From positions 1 to 64,000 of the forward strand of contig JAVKOQ010000173.1 in the NCBI GenBank assembly GCA_031835245.1: DNA of 64,000 bases, read 5' to 3'. The stretch comes from Balamuthia mandrillaris (taxonomy: Eukaryota > Discosea > Longamoebia > Balamuthiidae). Below the pieces are notes generated by a model that saw nothing but the letters and a program-made list of their open reading frames with translations, had not been told where the DNA came from and made no database searches. How positions within the stretch are numbered: the stretch's first letter is position 1; every line of letters starts with the position of its first letter. A program made the position numbers and the translations under genes. Shown in pieces: positions 35,395 through 47,368 of the stretch.

Positions 35395-38250
35395 ATGAAG
35401 GAGGACCGTGGAAGAGCCAACGTCTTCGTGGCGGGTTCGGTGGATGCTGGAGGAGCCTTCAAAGCAGAGGGGCAAGGGCTTGTTGTGGTTGCTGACTTGC
35501 CTCCCATGGAGCACATCGAACAAATCACCTCCATCCATGAGGCGAGAGCCCTCCTACAGCAAGCCCTCTTGCTGGAGCGCCAATATGACAACGATTTGGA
35601 GCAGCTGGTCTGTCAGACGGACCACATCGAGTCTCAGATCCTTTCCATAGAAGACCTTCCGTACTGTTTTTTTGTTTTTGTTTTTGTCTTTTTTCTCCTT
35701 TCCACCGTTTTTACTTACTTTGGAGCTTCAAGTTCTCGATTGAAGGAAGTTGAAAAAGAAGCGCGTGGTCTTGCTGGTCGTGTTAGTGATACTTGCACCC
35801 TTGCTGAGCAAGTCAGCAGCAAAGTTAGGGAACTGGACCTGACTCGCGTACCATACTCCTTGTTCTTGTTCTTCTTCTCCTCCTCCTTTTTCTTTGTTGT
35901 TAGTTACTCATTTTCTCTCTCTCTCTCTCTCTCTCTCATACCATGAACAGGAACGACTCAAAACAACAATACATAAAGTGAACGACATCATTGACGTGAA
36001 GGTCTCTTCGCACCCTATCCGTTACATTCTTGCACTTAACTTTGTCTCCCTGCTTACATTTCCTCTTCTTTCTTTCTCTTCTGTTCTTTACAACAGAATT
36101 GTGTGAATGGGGTGAAAGCAGCGATGGAGAAAGAGGACTATGAAACGGCAGCGTCTCACATACAGCGTTACCTCAACATTGACAAATCGGTGCTGGAAGA
36201 AGGCGCTGCCATGCAGCTGAAGACAGCTGAGCATAAGCTTAAAGACTTGGTTAAAAGCAAATTGGAGGAGGCTATCAGAGCTGAAGATCAGCCCACCATC
36301 ATGAGGTTCTTTTCGAGCTTTATCCTTTCTCTTTGCTTACATTGAATTAACATTCGTGCTTATAGATTCTGCAAGCTGCACAGCCCGCTGGGACTCAAGG
36401 AAGAAGGCCTTTTGCAGTATGCTCATTACTTACGAAGGCTTATATCGCGTGAAGCCGAACACATCATGAAGCACCTCAAACGGCCTGGCAAAGGTTATTT
36501 ATCTAAGAAACAGATAGAACTTGAGTTAAAGCAAAGAGAAGCGAGAGATGTGAGAAGCGAAAAAGAGTAAAGTGCACAGCTAAATATTTGCTTTCTTGTG
36601 CAGATGCTGGAGGCAGTAGCTTTTCGTTTGCGAGCACTATTTCGGGCGAAGAACGCGAGCTTAATTACGGAGAGGCGTTGATGCACCTGTTTGAGTTCAT
36701 AGCGCACATCGTAGATGAGCTACAACCAATCGTGGAGGCCAACTTTGGAGGTGACATTCTTGAAGATAGTGGAGACACACCGATGCTCCTCCTCATCAAA
36801 CAATTGCAACTTCAGTGCGATGTTCACGCCACTAAAATTATTGACGCCTTTATTCAAGATAGCAACCTTCTCACAATCGTATGTCTCTCTGGCCCTTTTC
36901 TCTTTTTTTTTTTTCATTCCTTTCATCGTTAAACTGATATGCCCATTCAACTTACAAAAGTTGAATAAGTTACCAAAGAGAGGAGCAATGCCAAGAGTCT
37001 CTTCTCGTACTTCTCTGATGGGAAGTGGTGTTAGTGGCAAAGAAACAGCAGCAACGAAGAAGCCCGACCCTAGAGACCTTGCTGAGATATTAGACACTAT
37101 TGCGGTGCTTAGCCAACGCACTGAACTGTATGATCGCTTCATTCGTAGTCGAGCCAAAGCGTCTTTATCTGCTTATGAAACCTCTCCCGCTCTTTCCTCT
37201 ACCCCTCCTTCTGCAACCTCAACCAACAACGAAGCACAGAAATCAGAAGACCATCATCAGCAGCGACCAACGACAACAGATAGTAACAAAGAATCACCAC
37301 TCATCCGAAGTTCCCTCCTGAAAGTTCACCAGCTATGCACCGAGTTGAATGGCAAAGTGCAGGAGCTGATGAGCCATTACATCGCTCTAGAAGAGTACTT
37401 TATGGTGCAGAGCGTGAAGAAGGCGGTGGAGATGGATGAAGCCACCGAAGACCATAAGACCTCCAGCATGATCGATTACGTCTTCTTTGTACTGCGAACC
37501 TGTGCCCAACGAGCCCTCTCGACCTGCAACATCGACAGCCTTTGCGCCATCATCAACCTCATCAACACCACGCTTGCTGTTAACTTTAGAGAAGTGTTGC
37601 AAACTATGCTCGTTGACTACAGCATGGGTCGTGGTCCTACCTCTGATCAAAAAACAGATTATATGGTTTGAATTTCTCTCCCTCTCTTCCTTCACCAAAA
37701 CATCTGTTGACATTTCTCTCAACTTAAAAAAGCTGGTGCTTAACAACTTGGAAGTAAGCAGCGACTACATTGTAACGCTGAAGCAAGGACTAGAAACAGA
37801 ATGTCAGTCCCTCAACCAGCCCACTGACAAAGAAAAGATCAAGTCGTGCCTCAACGAACTCGTCGAAACCTCCCAAAACTTTAAGCAACTACTTCAAAGC
37901 AACTTGGAGCAAGTAGCCACCACCATCTTTCCTTCCATTCGACCTTTGATCGAGCTCTTTCAGGCTGTTAACTACAACCTGGAAGAGACCGAATACGCCG
38001 AGTATGAGATTAACGATCCGTTTGTACAAAAGTTCATCGCTGGCTTGGACAATCTCTTCGCACCGTTCAAGGTTCGTCCCGTAGTACTTCACATTTATTT
38101 TTCTTGTACCTCATTGCTGATTGTTGTTGTAGTCTCATTTGACGGAGAGCAACTACGACCGTCTTGTGCATATCGTCATCCGCGACATTGTCGGTCGTAT
38201 GGAAAAAGCTCTTCTCAACAAACAATTTAACCAAGTACCCTACTTTGCTT

Positions 38251-38293
<43 letters not shown>

Positions 38294-38595
38294 TCATTCT
38301 TACTCACAATTAAACCAAAAAGTTGGGAGCTCTTCAATTCGACAAAGACCTACGGCTGTTAGTGAACTACTTTTCCAACATAACACAAAGCCAAGTGCTC
38401 TCTGTGCGCGGCGAGTTCGCCCGTTTGAACCAAATGGCGTCGCTGCTGAACTTGGAGACGGTCAACGAGGTGTTGGACTACTGGGGCGAGAACGCTGGTC
38501 AAGTAACGTGGCGGCTCACCCCTGGAGAGGTTCGTAAAGTTCTCAGCCGAAGAGTAGAGTTCAAGAGCAATGCTATCGCTCAGTTGAAGCTTTAA
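35395..38595 (+). CDS. COG4: Conserved oligomeric Golgi complex subunit 4 (820 aa)
   Basis: Ten exons: 35395-35660, 35733-35847, 35951-36001, 36097-36305, 36366-36493, 36604-36878, 36961-37665, 37733-38071, 38133-38234, 38323-38595. Collinear with human COG4: [39 protein letters not shown], the [19 protein letters not shown] block, [17 protein letters not shown], and the C-terminal E-domain [20 protein letters not shown] to [20 protein letters not shown]. The COG complex tethers retrograde vesicles within the Golgi and so supports glycosylation. Between residues about 360 and 425 is a Ser/Pro/Thr-rich insert. Introns 2 and 9 carry CT tracts on the sense strand. Its 3' end is 66 bases from that of the SMP gene. 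Confidence 0.97.
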
Positions 38596-38660
38596 ACAAG
38601 TTTGAGGTTTTTTTTTGTTTAAAAGAAAATCGAAAAGGAATGTACTTATTACATAAAGGT

Positions 38661-39598
38661 TCACTTGCCTCGAAGAGAGTTGTTCAACAACGAGGCTAAC
38701 GACCAGTAGCATTGCAACGAGGAGATCAGGACCTCGTCATCAAAGGTGATGATAAAGACGCCGCGCAGGCGGAGCTCCTTCGATGTGGGCAGATAGCCCC
38801 AAAAGGAGCCTTCGTTGGTACCTCTGGCCCTCCACCGGCAAACCACACGGCTGCCAGGGCTGCAACTTATGTCCTCCACGTAGAACATGATGTCGGGGAA
38901 GGCGTCGTGGATCTCGTCCACGAATGTCTTCACCGCGTTCCTTCCGGTGAGCACACTGTCCACCATGCTTCCTCCTTTCAGGCTGCATTCGCTTGCAAAG
39001 AGTTCGTCCACCACTAAAAACATGGCGTAAGAGAGGAGAGAGGAGAAGAAAGAAGAAAGGAGAAAGAAGCAAACCTTGAAGCACACCCTTGTTGAGAACT
39101 GAATCAAAAAAGCGGGCGGTGCAATCCTTCATGTGGAGATCGTCCTCAGGCTCGAAGCCGATGATAGGCAACTCTCTCCTTCGGTTCTTGCGAGGCTTCG
39201 AGGCAACCGCATTGATGATGGTGATGTCCAGCTTTCTTCCAGGGAAAGGCACAAAGAGCTGAACGCGCCCAGGATAAACCAAGCGAGAGCGCAGCAGCTT
39301 CTGCAGGGCGCAGCCGATAAACTCTTGTATCCGCGGCAAGGAGGTCACTTGGATCTGTTGAGCTCCTACCATCACATTGACCTGCAGCTTCAGCTCCGGC
39401 ACTTGACTGAAGAACACCGAAAAGGGGCACTGCAGTTGAGCGGGGGCGTAGATGTGCACCTTGCCAGAGAGGGAGAGCACGTTGGCGTGGATGAGAAGCG
39501 GCACGGAGGCCACTTGAGTCTTGGAGATGCTGAAACGCAGCTCTGTGGTCAAACGGATTTCAAAACCTGCCCTAAAGTCTACATCCACTTCGCCAAAC

Positions 39599-39633
<35 letters not shown>

Positions 39634-42462
39634 TAACAAGAGAGCTCGTGCTTTGATGACCATAATATTGTTTGGTATCGTACCAATTCGTTGGGAGCAT
39701 CACCAGGAACCACTCGAACTCCTTTCACAACATCTTGCAATGGTCCTCCAAAGCTTAGGCTTTGAGCCACGATGGGAGCCTTTTAAACAATGAACAAATG
39801 TTAATGAAATGATCTCTTTCACAAAGAACATAACATGAAGGAATCATGGATACCAGAAAAGAAGGTCGGTTGATGGAAGCCAGTTTCTTTCCGACTTTCT
39901 TGAGGACTTCCCGCTTGAAGTCTTCTGAGGTACGAACGTCTTCGAATATTCTTCTGGCCACTATATTAATAAATGGTACCTGTATTACGGGTACCTCTTT
40001 TGGAATCTTGTAAAACTCTTGCCGATGCTTCAAAGTGAAAAAGATGAAAAGGAAATGTGAGCCACAAAGAGAGAAAATAAGGGATAAGAAAGCAGAAAGA
40101 GAGGGAGAGAGTGAGTGGGTGAGAGTGAGAGTGAAAGATAAGAAAAGGAACAATTATTTAAGAGAGGGAGAGAGAGAGAACTCACATCACAAAGAGCGAT
40201 TTCCTCAGAAATGCAATCGACCCAGTGCTGAAGAGACTCCTCTGAGTCCGCCATTAACACGCAGCAGTGCGAGGATTGGGGAGGCAACTCCGGTATATAG
40301 GCCTCGTATCGGCTGCCGCTGCCCTCCAGCTCGCTGCGTATCCGAAACAGGTCCTTCTTTTCGCGATGAGTGATTTGGAATGGAAACGCGCGTTTCCTTC
40401 CTGTGCCACTGCTCTTGCCAGCTTGCGCAAGCACGGTTAGCTCGCAGTCATCCAATGTAATTGTGCCAAGTCTTAGCTCTTGCTTTTTCTGTTACGGGCG
40501 TTTTTTGTTAGAATGCATAGATGAAACAGAAGAACAAGAAGCACAAGAACAAGAAGACGAATACGATATATAAGAGGTATGAAGAGATAAAGGAACCTTA
40601 GTAGAACCAGGATTTCGGACATAACAAGCCAGTCCGCCGTTGCCAAGGATGGAGAACCAATATCTACGCACGCCATCCTTGGTTTCCAAGCCAAGCTCTC
40701 CCTCTTTGATGCCCTCCATCACAAAAATGTCGTCATCCAGCAACGACCCAGGTGAGGAAGAAGCAGCAGAAGAAGACAAAGAAGAAGTGACCGACGAAAG
40801 TTCAGTATCCAACTCGTCCTCCTCCGCCCCGTCTCCTATCAAACCGAATTCCTCGCCGTCCTCATCGCTGCTGCTGCCACTGTCGGAAGCACCATCATCT
40901 CCCGCGACTTCTTCATCGGTGGAGTCATCCTCCTCCGTTGCTGTCGCTGATGTCGAGAGAGAGGCAGTCGAGGAAAAGGTGTAATCGCCACTGGAGGTGC
41001 CTAGGACAAAGGCAAGGGCCTCCAACCAATTGTGGAGGTCGTTCACGTCGCTGCAACGAAGAACGCAGCTCTGGGACTTGCCATGGGCTAGAGCCGATTT
41101 GAGCTTCTTGCCTTGCGCGTTGCATGGGCTGAAGAGGGGCTTTCTCTCGCTTTGATAGATGAAAAAGGCGTTGCGCTTCTTGGAGGATGGCTTGGTCTTG
41201 CAGGTCTTATCTAGCATTAATATGCCGTATATTTTTTCCTTTCGTTTTGGCTTATATTTTCAAGTGAACAGAGATGTTAAATCATTTAAAGAATGAGAAC
41301 GACAAAGGAGAAACGCAAACAAACCTTGGCACGGTAATAAACAAGAAGGCCATTGGCATAGAGTCTAAACCAACGACGCTTCCAAATGCGCAGAGCACGT
41401 ATCTCCAACCAACCTTGCTTAACGGGAGAACCCTGTCGTGCTGTATTCATCATGGCCCTCAGCTCCGCCAGAAATGCGGAGCTCATCTGCTCTTGTTGTT
41501 GCGATAGTTGTTGTTTGCTGCCAGGCATGTTGCTGTTGCTTCCGCCGAGTTGCTTTGAGCTTCTGTTTCTTGTGGAGGAGGAAGTAGAGGAGGAGGAAGA
41601 GAGTGAGCCACCGCTCTTTCTGCGTGAAGACGTAGACTGCGGTAGGTTCTTGGCGCTTACTGATCCTTTACGATAGCTTTCAGGTGCTGGAGCTAAGTTG
41701 GAGGAAGAATGACGTTCCTTGCGAGAAACGGATCCATAGGCATGACTGCTGTTGCTTCCGAGGGCAGCATTGGTAGAGGAAGGAGGCAGAGAGGAGGAGG
41801 AGAGGGAAGAAGGGGCCATGCTGGAACGCCGCTCTTCCTTCTTCTTTTCCTTGCGCAGCTGCCGCTGCATTTGCTTGAACTGTTTGGAGGCCTTGGCCTC
41901 CATTAGTGCCTGTGGCGAGTGGCGCTTGTCCAATAAAAGCAGGGCGAGTGTGATCTCTCCCGTTGCTGGCACTTCCGTTTTGTCCGTTTGGGCCAGCCCT
42001 GATAGTGCCACGGTATGCTCTTGTTCTTCTCCCTTGACCAGGCCATTCAGCTCTACCACTGCTGATCCCTGTTAGGAAACAATAAGTGTTATCTTCATCG
42101 ATTGTTTGTGTTTTTGGGGTGCACTAAAGAGAATAGGATACCAGAGGTTTCGAGCTGCCAACGCGCTCGTAGTCAAGGACACGGAGAATAAGACGGTCCT
42201 TCTCTGGGTCATTCACGTACAGCACAAAAGAGGCGTTCCACTCAGGGTTAAGGTCCTTGAACACAACCTTGGTCTTCACTTGCTGTGAACCTAGGCTTAT
42301 TTTCAAATAAGGGTCGCTCTTTCCTAGTTGTTTTAACGTCATATCAAAGAGAGAGGTGTTACGTTATAGCACAACTTTGAAGAAATATAAATATAAACGA
42401 GATAAAACAAACAAACAAAATAACAGACTAGGCGATACCCATAACATGAAAAGACGGAATGG

Positions 42463-42508
<46 letters not shown>

Positions 42509-43517
42509 GCATACCACTTCGATTGGATGCAACAAGGTTCGAGGCTCTCTCCACGGTAAGATGAAGGATGTAATTGCTTTGCTGGTGGTGGCGGTGATGG
42601 TCCATCATCGTCATCATCATCATTTGTTGCTGATCCATAAGCTCTCCGTCCTCAAAGCCTCCACCGCCGCCATACGAACCGTAGCTACCACTGCCAAACA
42701 TCTCTCCCGCTCCACCTCCTCCACCGCTTCCTCCGCCCCCTCCGCCTCCGTTGCTTCCTCCAAGTGCTCCTCCTTCTCTCGCAAAGGAGGCAAACGTCGA
42801 CGAGGGCATAAGGGAGTAGTTCATCAACGGCAGCGCACGGAGGAAGAAAGGCAGCGCGAGGCGTTGCTGTTGCAGGAGGAGCTGTTGTTGCAGCGGTATC
42901 TTTGACTTTTGGGCGGAGCGCAGCAGCAGAGCGCGCTGAGAGCGGCGAGCGAGGCTCACCAGCTGTTGGTCGTAGAGCCGCGCTCGCTTGCTGAGCTGCC
43001 AGCGGGTCAGGAGGTAGTAGTTAACCGGCTCCACAAACTCTCCTTTGCTCTTCTTGCTCTTCTTCTTCTTCTTCTTTTTCTTTGCTTTCGTTGCGCCCTC
43101 TTCGTTCTCTTCCCCGTGGTCCTCTTCCATTTCTTCGCCTTCCTCTTCGTCGCCTTCTTCTTCGTTGTCTTCGTCGCCTTCCTCTTCCTCATCTTCAGGC
43201 AAGAAGACGCTGCAACGCAGCTCCTTCAGCCCTTTGAGGAACTTCTCCTCCGCCTCCTTCTCCTCCGGGCTGACCTCCTTGGGCACCACCGTCAGGAAGA
43301 GGAAGAGGCCGATCAGGAGGGCCACCCCGGAGATCGCCCCAAAGAGGAGCACCACCAGCGTGCCCAAAAGCCCCAAGTAAGGTCCGCCTGCCGCTGCTGC
43401 CGCTGTCGTTGCCACCGTCGCTGTGGCGGTGGAGGCGGCTTCCGCCAGCAGCAAGGCAGGGTCCGTGGTGCTGACCTCCTCCTCCAGCACGGAAGCCAGC
43501 AGCATGAGGAATAGCAT
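38661..43517 (-). CDS. Large TEX2/synaptotagmin-like lipid-transfer protein: TM, C2, two PH, SMP and SnoaL-like domains (1339 aa)
   Basis: Nine exons: 43517-42515, 42323-42142, 42068-41325, 41238-40597, 40488-40186, 40027-39854, 39779-39684, 39597-39075, 39013-38661; phases close. Residues 1-75: hydrophobic start and a membrane segment (LLGTLVVLLFGAISGVALLI). 80-310: acidic/Lys and Gly-rich linker. 313-400: C2 (LTVERASNLV, GKSDPYLKISLGS, LNPEWNASFVL). 610-730: PH (KQGWLEIRALRIWKRRWFRL). 820-958: second PH-like module with an acidic insert. 965-1190: SMP (RRIFEDVR, VDVDFRAGFEIRLTTELRF, RSRLVYPGRVQLFVP). 1208-1339: SnoaL/NTF2-like (ARFFDSVLNKGVLQVVDELF, HDAFPDIMFYVEDISC, WRARGTNEGSFWGYLP). SMP domains carry lipids at ER contact sites. 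The SnoaL module crosses the last intron, so it is truly fused. Confidence 0.9.
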
Positions 43518-44058
43518 TCCTTCCTTCCCTTCTTCTTGGCTTCGTGGAACGGTAAGACTCCTCCTCCTCCTCCTCTATTTGCCAATCTTGTCCCTTTTTG
43601 TTGTTTCGAGGTACAAATTAAAAACTTTATAACCTCCTCCTCTTCCTCCTCCTTTGTCCAAACAACAAAAAAAGAGAGAGAGAACAAAGAGATCTTCGAG
43701 AGGGGAAGGAAGGAAGGGAAGGAGGGTGGTTAACGTGGATCGATCGCTTATTTCTTTCTTTTTATTATTTATTTCTTATTGTTTTTATTATTATTTATTC
43801 ATTTGTGCACAATAGGTGCTCCGATTGTGCAGCTCAAGGATACCTCGGAAATGCAGCACGCTTGTTTTTTCTTCGAATTTAGAAATGTCGACAAGTTTGA
43901 GGGGTGCTCTTACACCATTTCAATTTTTTTGTTTGAGAAAAAAACGTAGCAGGGTCTTGAGTGAAGCTGCAGAGGGAAGGAAGGAGGAGACCACACACAA
44001 CAACAAAAAAAAAAAAAGAAAAATCAGCAAAGCGTAGTGGGAGGAGAGCAAACGCGCC
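43518..44058. other. Divergent region between the SMP gene and PHB2
   Basis: 541 bases hold both promoters. The minus-strand ORFs here are low-complexity read-throughs. AT-rich stretch TTTATTATTTATTTC at about 43762; A-run at about 44005-44019 just before PHB2. No other gene is seen. Confidence 0.5.
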
Positions 44059-45220
44059 ATGTCTGAGAAATCTACGCCGAACAAGAACCCCTTTAGCCAG
44101 GCTTTGGTTCGATCCAACATGCCCACACCCCGTGGGTTGATGCTGGGCCTGAAACTCGCCGCCGGGGCCATCACCCTCTCTGCTCTTGCCTATAACTCCA
44201 TCTACACGGGTTCGTTCCTTCACTTCGTGGCACTCCCTCTTTTTTTTAAAAAAAAATCCTCTTCCTAACACTGTTCTCAACAATTGTGCGTGTTTTTTAT
44301 TTGTGGAACCACTTTTTTTTTTGTGACCACCATGATTTATTTTTGAAAATCAGTGGAGGGTGGTCACAAAGCCATCATCTTCAGCAGGTATTCTGGAGTG
44401 TGCCCCGAGGTCTACGGCGAAGGTTGGCACTTCAAGGTGCCTTGGCTCCACGTTCCCCACATCTACAACGTCAGGACACGCCCCACCAGCATTCCTTCCC
44501 TGACCGGAAGCAAAGGTTAACTCTTCCTCTCATTTTTTCCCTCCCCTCTCTCGCTCTTTTCTCTTTTTATTTAGAACTCTTGCCTACAAAGAGAACTGTT
44601 CCTTAACAGCGTATATGTGAAAAAAAAAACAAAAATGAAACAGATTTGCAGATGGTGAACATAACACTCCGTGTCCTCACAAAGCCCAAGTGGGAGGCTC
44701 TCCCAATCATTTATTCCACCTTGGGCCATGACTTCGATCAAAGGGTTTTGCCCTCCATCGTGAACGAAGTGCTGAAGGGTGTTGTGGTAAGTGACAAAAA
44801 TTAACCACTTTAAGCTTTTCACAAACGCTGATCCATTCTGCTCTTTTGTTTTCCCTTCTCTGCTTTTTGAAATAGGCCCGCTTTAACGCAGCCCAACTTA
44901 TCACACAACGAGAATTGGTACCTTTGCCAACCAACTTTTTCCGCTCTCTTTTTTAAAGTTCTCACCTCTCCCAAACAACAGGTTAGCGACATGATCCAAA
45001 AGAGACTGAGGGAACGATCCAAGGAGTTCAACTTGGAGCTTGATGACGTTTCCATTGTATGTACTTCTCTTTCTTTCCTTTATGCCGCCCTTATTGCTGT
45101 ACACTAACTCCCGACACTCATGTAGACACATTTGAACTTTGGAAAAGAATACACAGCCGCTGTTGAAGCCAAGCAAGTTGGTACGTTTTTAGTTCTTGTT
45201 CTGCGAGCGAGCGCATCCTT

Positions 45221-45258
<38 letters not shown>

Positions 45259-45566
45259 CCAAACCACTTTGCTGACACCGCCCTCCCACAGCTCAACAGG
45301 AGGCCGAAAGGGCCAAGTTTATCGTCGAAAAGGCTCAACAAGACAAGAGGAGTATCGTGATCAAGGCAGAGGGAGATGCTGAGTCTGCCCGCATGATCAG
45401 CGATGCCATCCGCACCAACCCCTATTTCTTGGAGCTGCGAAGGATCGAGGCGGCCAAGGAGATTGCGCAGACCCTCTCTGCCTCCAACAACAGGGTCTAC
45501 CTCAACAGCGAGAACCTCATGTTCAACCTCCTCTCTGCAGTGGGCACTCAGGAGCTCAAGCAGTGA
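44059..45566 (+). CDS. PHB2: Prohibitin-2 (300 aa)
   Basis: Seven exons: 44059-44209, 44354-44515, 44644-44786, 44876-44917, 44982-45056, 45126-45180, 45292-45566. The N-terminal membrane anchor is [20 protein letters not shown]. Then: [23 protein letters not shown] core [51 protein letters not shown], the [20 protein letters not shown] coiled coil, and [12 protein letters not shown] near the end. The TGSKDLQMVNI and EAKQVAQQEA blocks separate PHB2 from PHB1. Prohibitin rings sit in the mitochondrial inner membrane and scaffold proteases and cristae proteins. Intron 6 holds a GA tract on the sense strand, opposite to the tracts in nearly every other gene here. Confidence 0.96.
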
Positions 45567-45710
45567 GAGAGTTGTTGCTGCCTTTTTTCGTCTTTACTTC
45601 TCTCATTCTTTTTTTTTCTTTCCTTTGGAAAAAAAACTAAGTTATTAGAAACAACACACACACAAGCTAGCTCCTGGTTTTTCTTCTCTCTTGCCTCGAT
45701 GAGAAAGAGA

Positions 45711-45753
<43 letters not shown>

Positions 45754-46126
45754 CAGAGCTCTGTGTTTTTTGTCGACGGTGAAGAATAGCGTGGCTGGGT
45801 GGGTGGGGAAGGGATGGGCAAGAAACGACGACCAAGCCACAACTATTCCAAGGCCTACCAAAGCTGATGTCGAACAGTTGGCAAGTGAAGGTTATCGACC
45901 AGGGAGACAAAAGATTGAATTATATGAGGAAATGAAAAAAGTGTATGCCGAATGGAAAAAGAATGTTGGAGTCGCTTCACTTGTAGACCAAACCACTGTC
46001 ACACACCCTAACTCATCCCACACTTGGTATGTTTGGAAACCAAACCAATACAAAAGGTTAGTAGTAAAACCACAAGAGCAGGGAAAATTGGTTTTTTTAT
46101 ACAAACAACAAAAACACATTACACAG
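45567..46126. other. Region between PHB2 and DCX 3' ends, with GA tract
   Basis: 560 bases between tail-to-tail genes. A (GA)n tract lies at 45717-45748. From about 45823 an open + strand frame has protein-like content (listed separately). Confidence 0.5.
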
Positions 46127-46186
46127 TTAGCCTTGGGTCAATGCCGTTGGCACTGTGGCAGGCAAAAGGAGGAGGAAGCAGGATGA
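45823..46186 (+). pseudogene. Protein-like open frame of unknown origin, possible gene relic
   Basis: An uninterrupted + strand frame whose composition is unlike the low-complexity ORFs nearby: RPTKADVEQLASEGYRPGRQ, KIELYEEMKKVYAEWKKN, HTWYVWKPNQYKRLV. It has no ATG at its beginning (first in-frame ATG at about 45930) and no clear splice acceptor. Its 3' part overlaps the final DCX coding exon on the other strand, so both cannot be fully coding without overlap. I do not recognise the family. Confidence 0.3.
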
Positions 46187-47043
46187 TCAACAACATTAAG
46201 GCATTAGTCACATCAGGAAGAACCAAGCATAGAGAGCAGGAGGGAGCGAGAAGAAGATGAGAGAGAATGAGGGAAAAAAAAAAGCACAAAGTAGACGACG
46301 TACGTCGCTTGGCGTCGAAGCTGAATCCCTTTTGTACGGCCACCAGCACGGCCTTGTCCTCTATTTCCTCCAGGCTTTGGATTTTCTTGCCTTCGGGGGT
46401 GTAGAGGCCGCGCAGGGCGGGCAGCATCTTCAGGTCCTTGGCCACGTTGGCCTGGAACTGCTCCAAGGTGCGGACGTTCTTCACGAGGAAGGTCTTGCCT
46501 TTGTCATGCTTTTTTGTGTTTTGTTTTTTGGTGGAGAAAGAGGAAGAGGAGGACGGTAAGAGAAGAAACGTTTAACCATCCAAATAAAACAACAAAGAGA
46601 TGTGTGGTAACAAACCTTGTCGCCACACTTGTAGATGATGGCTTTGGTTGGCACAGCAGCTGCAAAAGCAGAACGCAAAGAGAGTGTTAAAAGAAGGAGC
46701 GAGAAAAGAAAGAGGGCGGGTATGTCCCCCCTATAGTGAACACTTGCCTTGTGTGCCGTATTTCTGAATGGGTTGCTTGTCGTAGTTGGCGAGAGCGTGG
46801 CTGATCGTGTGAAAGAAAAAAAAAAGGAAAAGGTTAAAAGAAAGAAAGGGGCAGAGAAAAACGAGAAATCCAGCAGCGATGATTATTTGTTTTGCGTCAT
46901 TGGATGTGCACCAAAGTTTTTTTTTTAAAAAAAAATATCCTTCGGATTTCATCGTAAAAACAAACAACGCAAGAAAGAGCAAAGAAACAAAAGGAGCGAA
47001 ACAAAAAAGAAAGAAGAAGAAGAAGAAGGGCATACCTGGTCAT
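46127..47043 (-). CDS. Single-domain doublecortin protein (111 aa)
   Basis: Five exons: 47043-47036, 46800-46748, 46659-46616, 46508-46304, 46152-46127. The start exon codes only MT plus two bases. The protein is essentially one ubiquitin-like doublecortin (DCX) domain: KAIIYKCGDKHDKGKTFLV, NVRTLEQFQANVAKDLKM, then GLYTPEGKKIQSLEEIEDKA and VLVAVQKGFSF. DCX domains bind microtubules between protofilaments, or act as partner modules in cilia and cytoskeleton proteins. Intron 2 begins with GC (AAG/GCAAGT), the well-known minor donor class. The last exon adds only LPTALTQG. A one-domain DCX protein this short is small for the family. Confidence 0.75.
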
Positions 47044-47368
47044 GCTGTAATATATCACCGTGAAGTTGGCACAATAACGAATCTCCCCACTTGTTTTTTT
47101 TGTTACAGTTTATTTGCTCTCCGTTTCACCAAAGCAGTAAAACCCCCAAAAAAAAAAATCAATCAATTGGCCAATCGCCCGCACCCTTCTCTTGTCGACA
47201 CATCCGCTCAGCCAATCATCACCTGCCGATCAAGATAACCGTTTGAATGACGCCACCCATTCGAACCCTCAGTTTATTTTTCTCTCTCTTTTCTTTCTTT
47301 GCTGCCACACAAAAAAAAAGCCGTTTTCGGTGTCACTCCACCACACAAACGACAGAGAGAGAGAAGCC
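47044..47368. other. Divergent promoter region, DCX / SR protein
   Basis: 325 bases between the two start codons, with A- and T-runs and a C/T-rich stretch just upstream of the SR-protein ATG. No gene, RNA or firm promoter element is seen. Confidence 0.45.

Noticed and set aside
42124-42342. Start MTLKQLGKSDPYLKIS as an independent C2 protein
   Set aside because: The first six residues are intron; the acceptor AACTAG puts GKSDPYLKIS in frame with the preceding C2 half of the large SMP gene.
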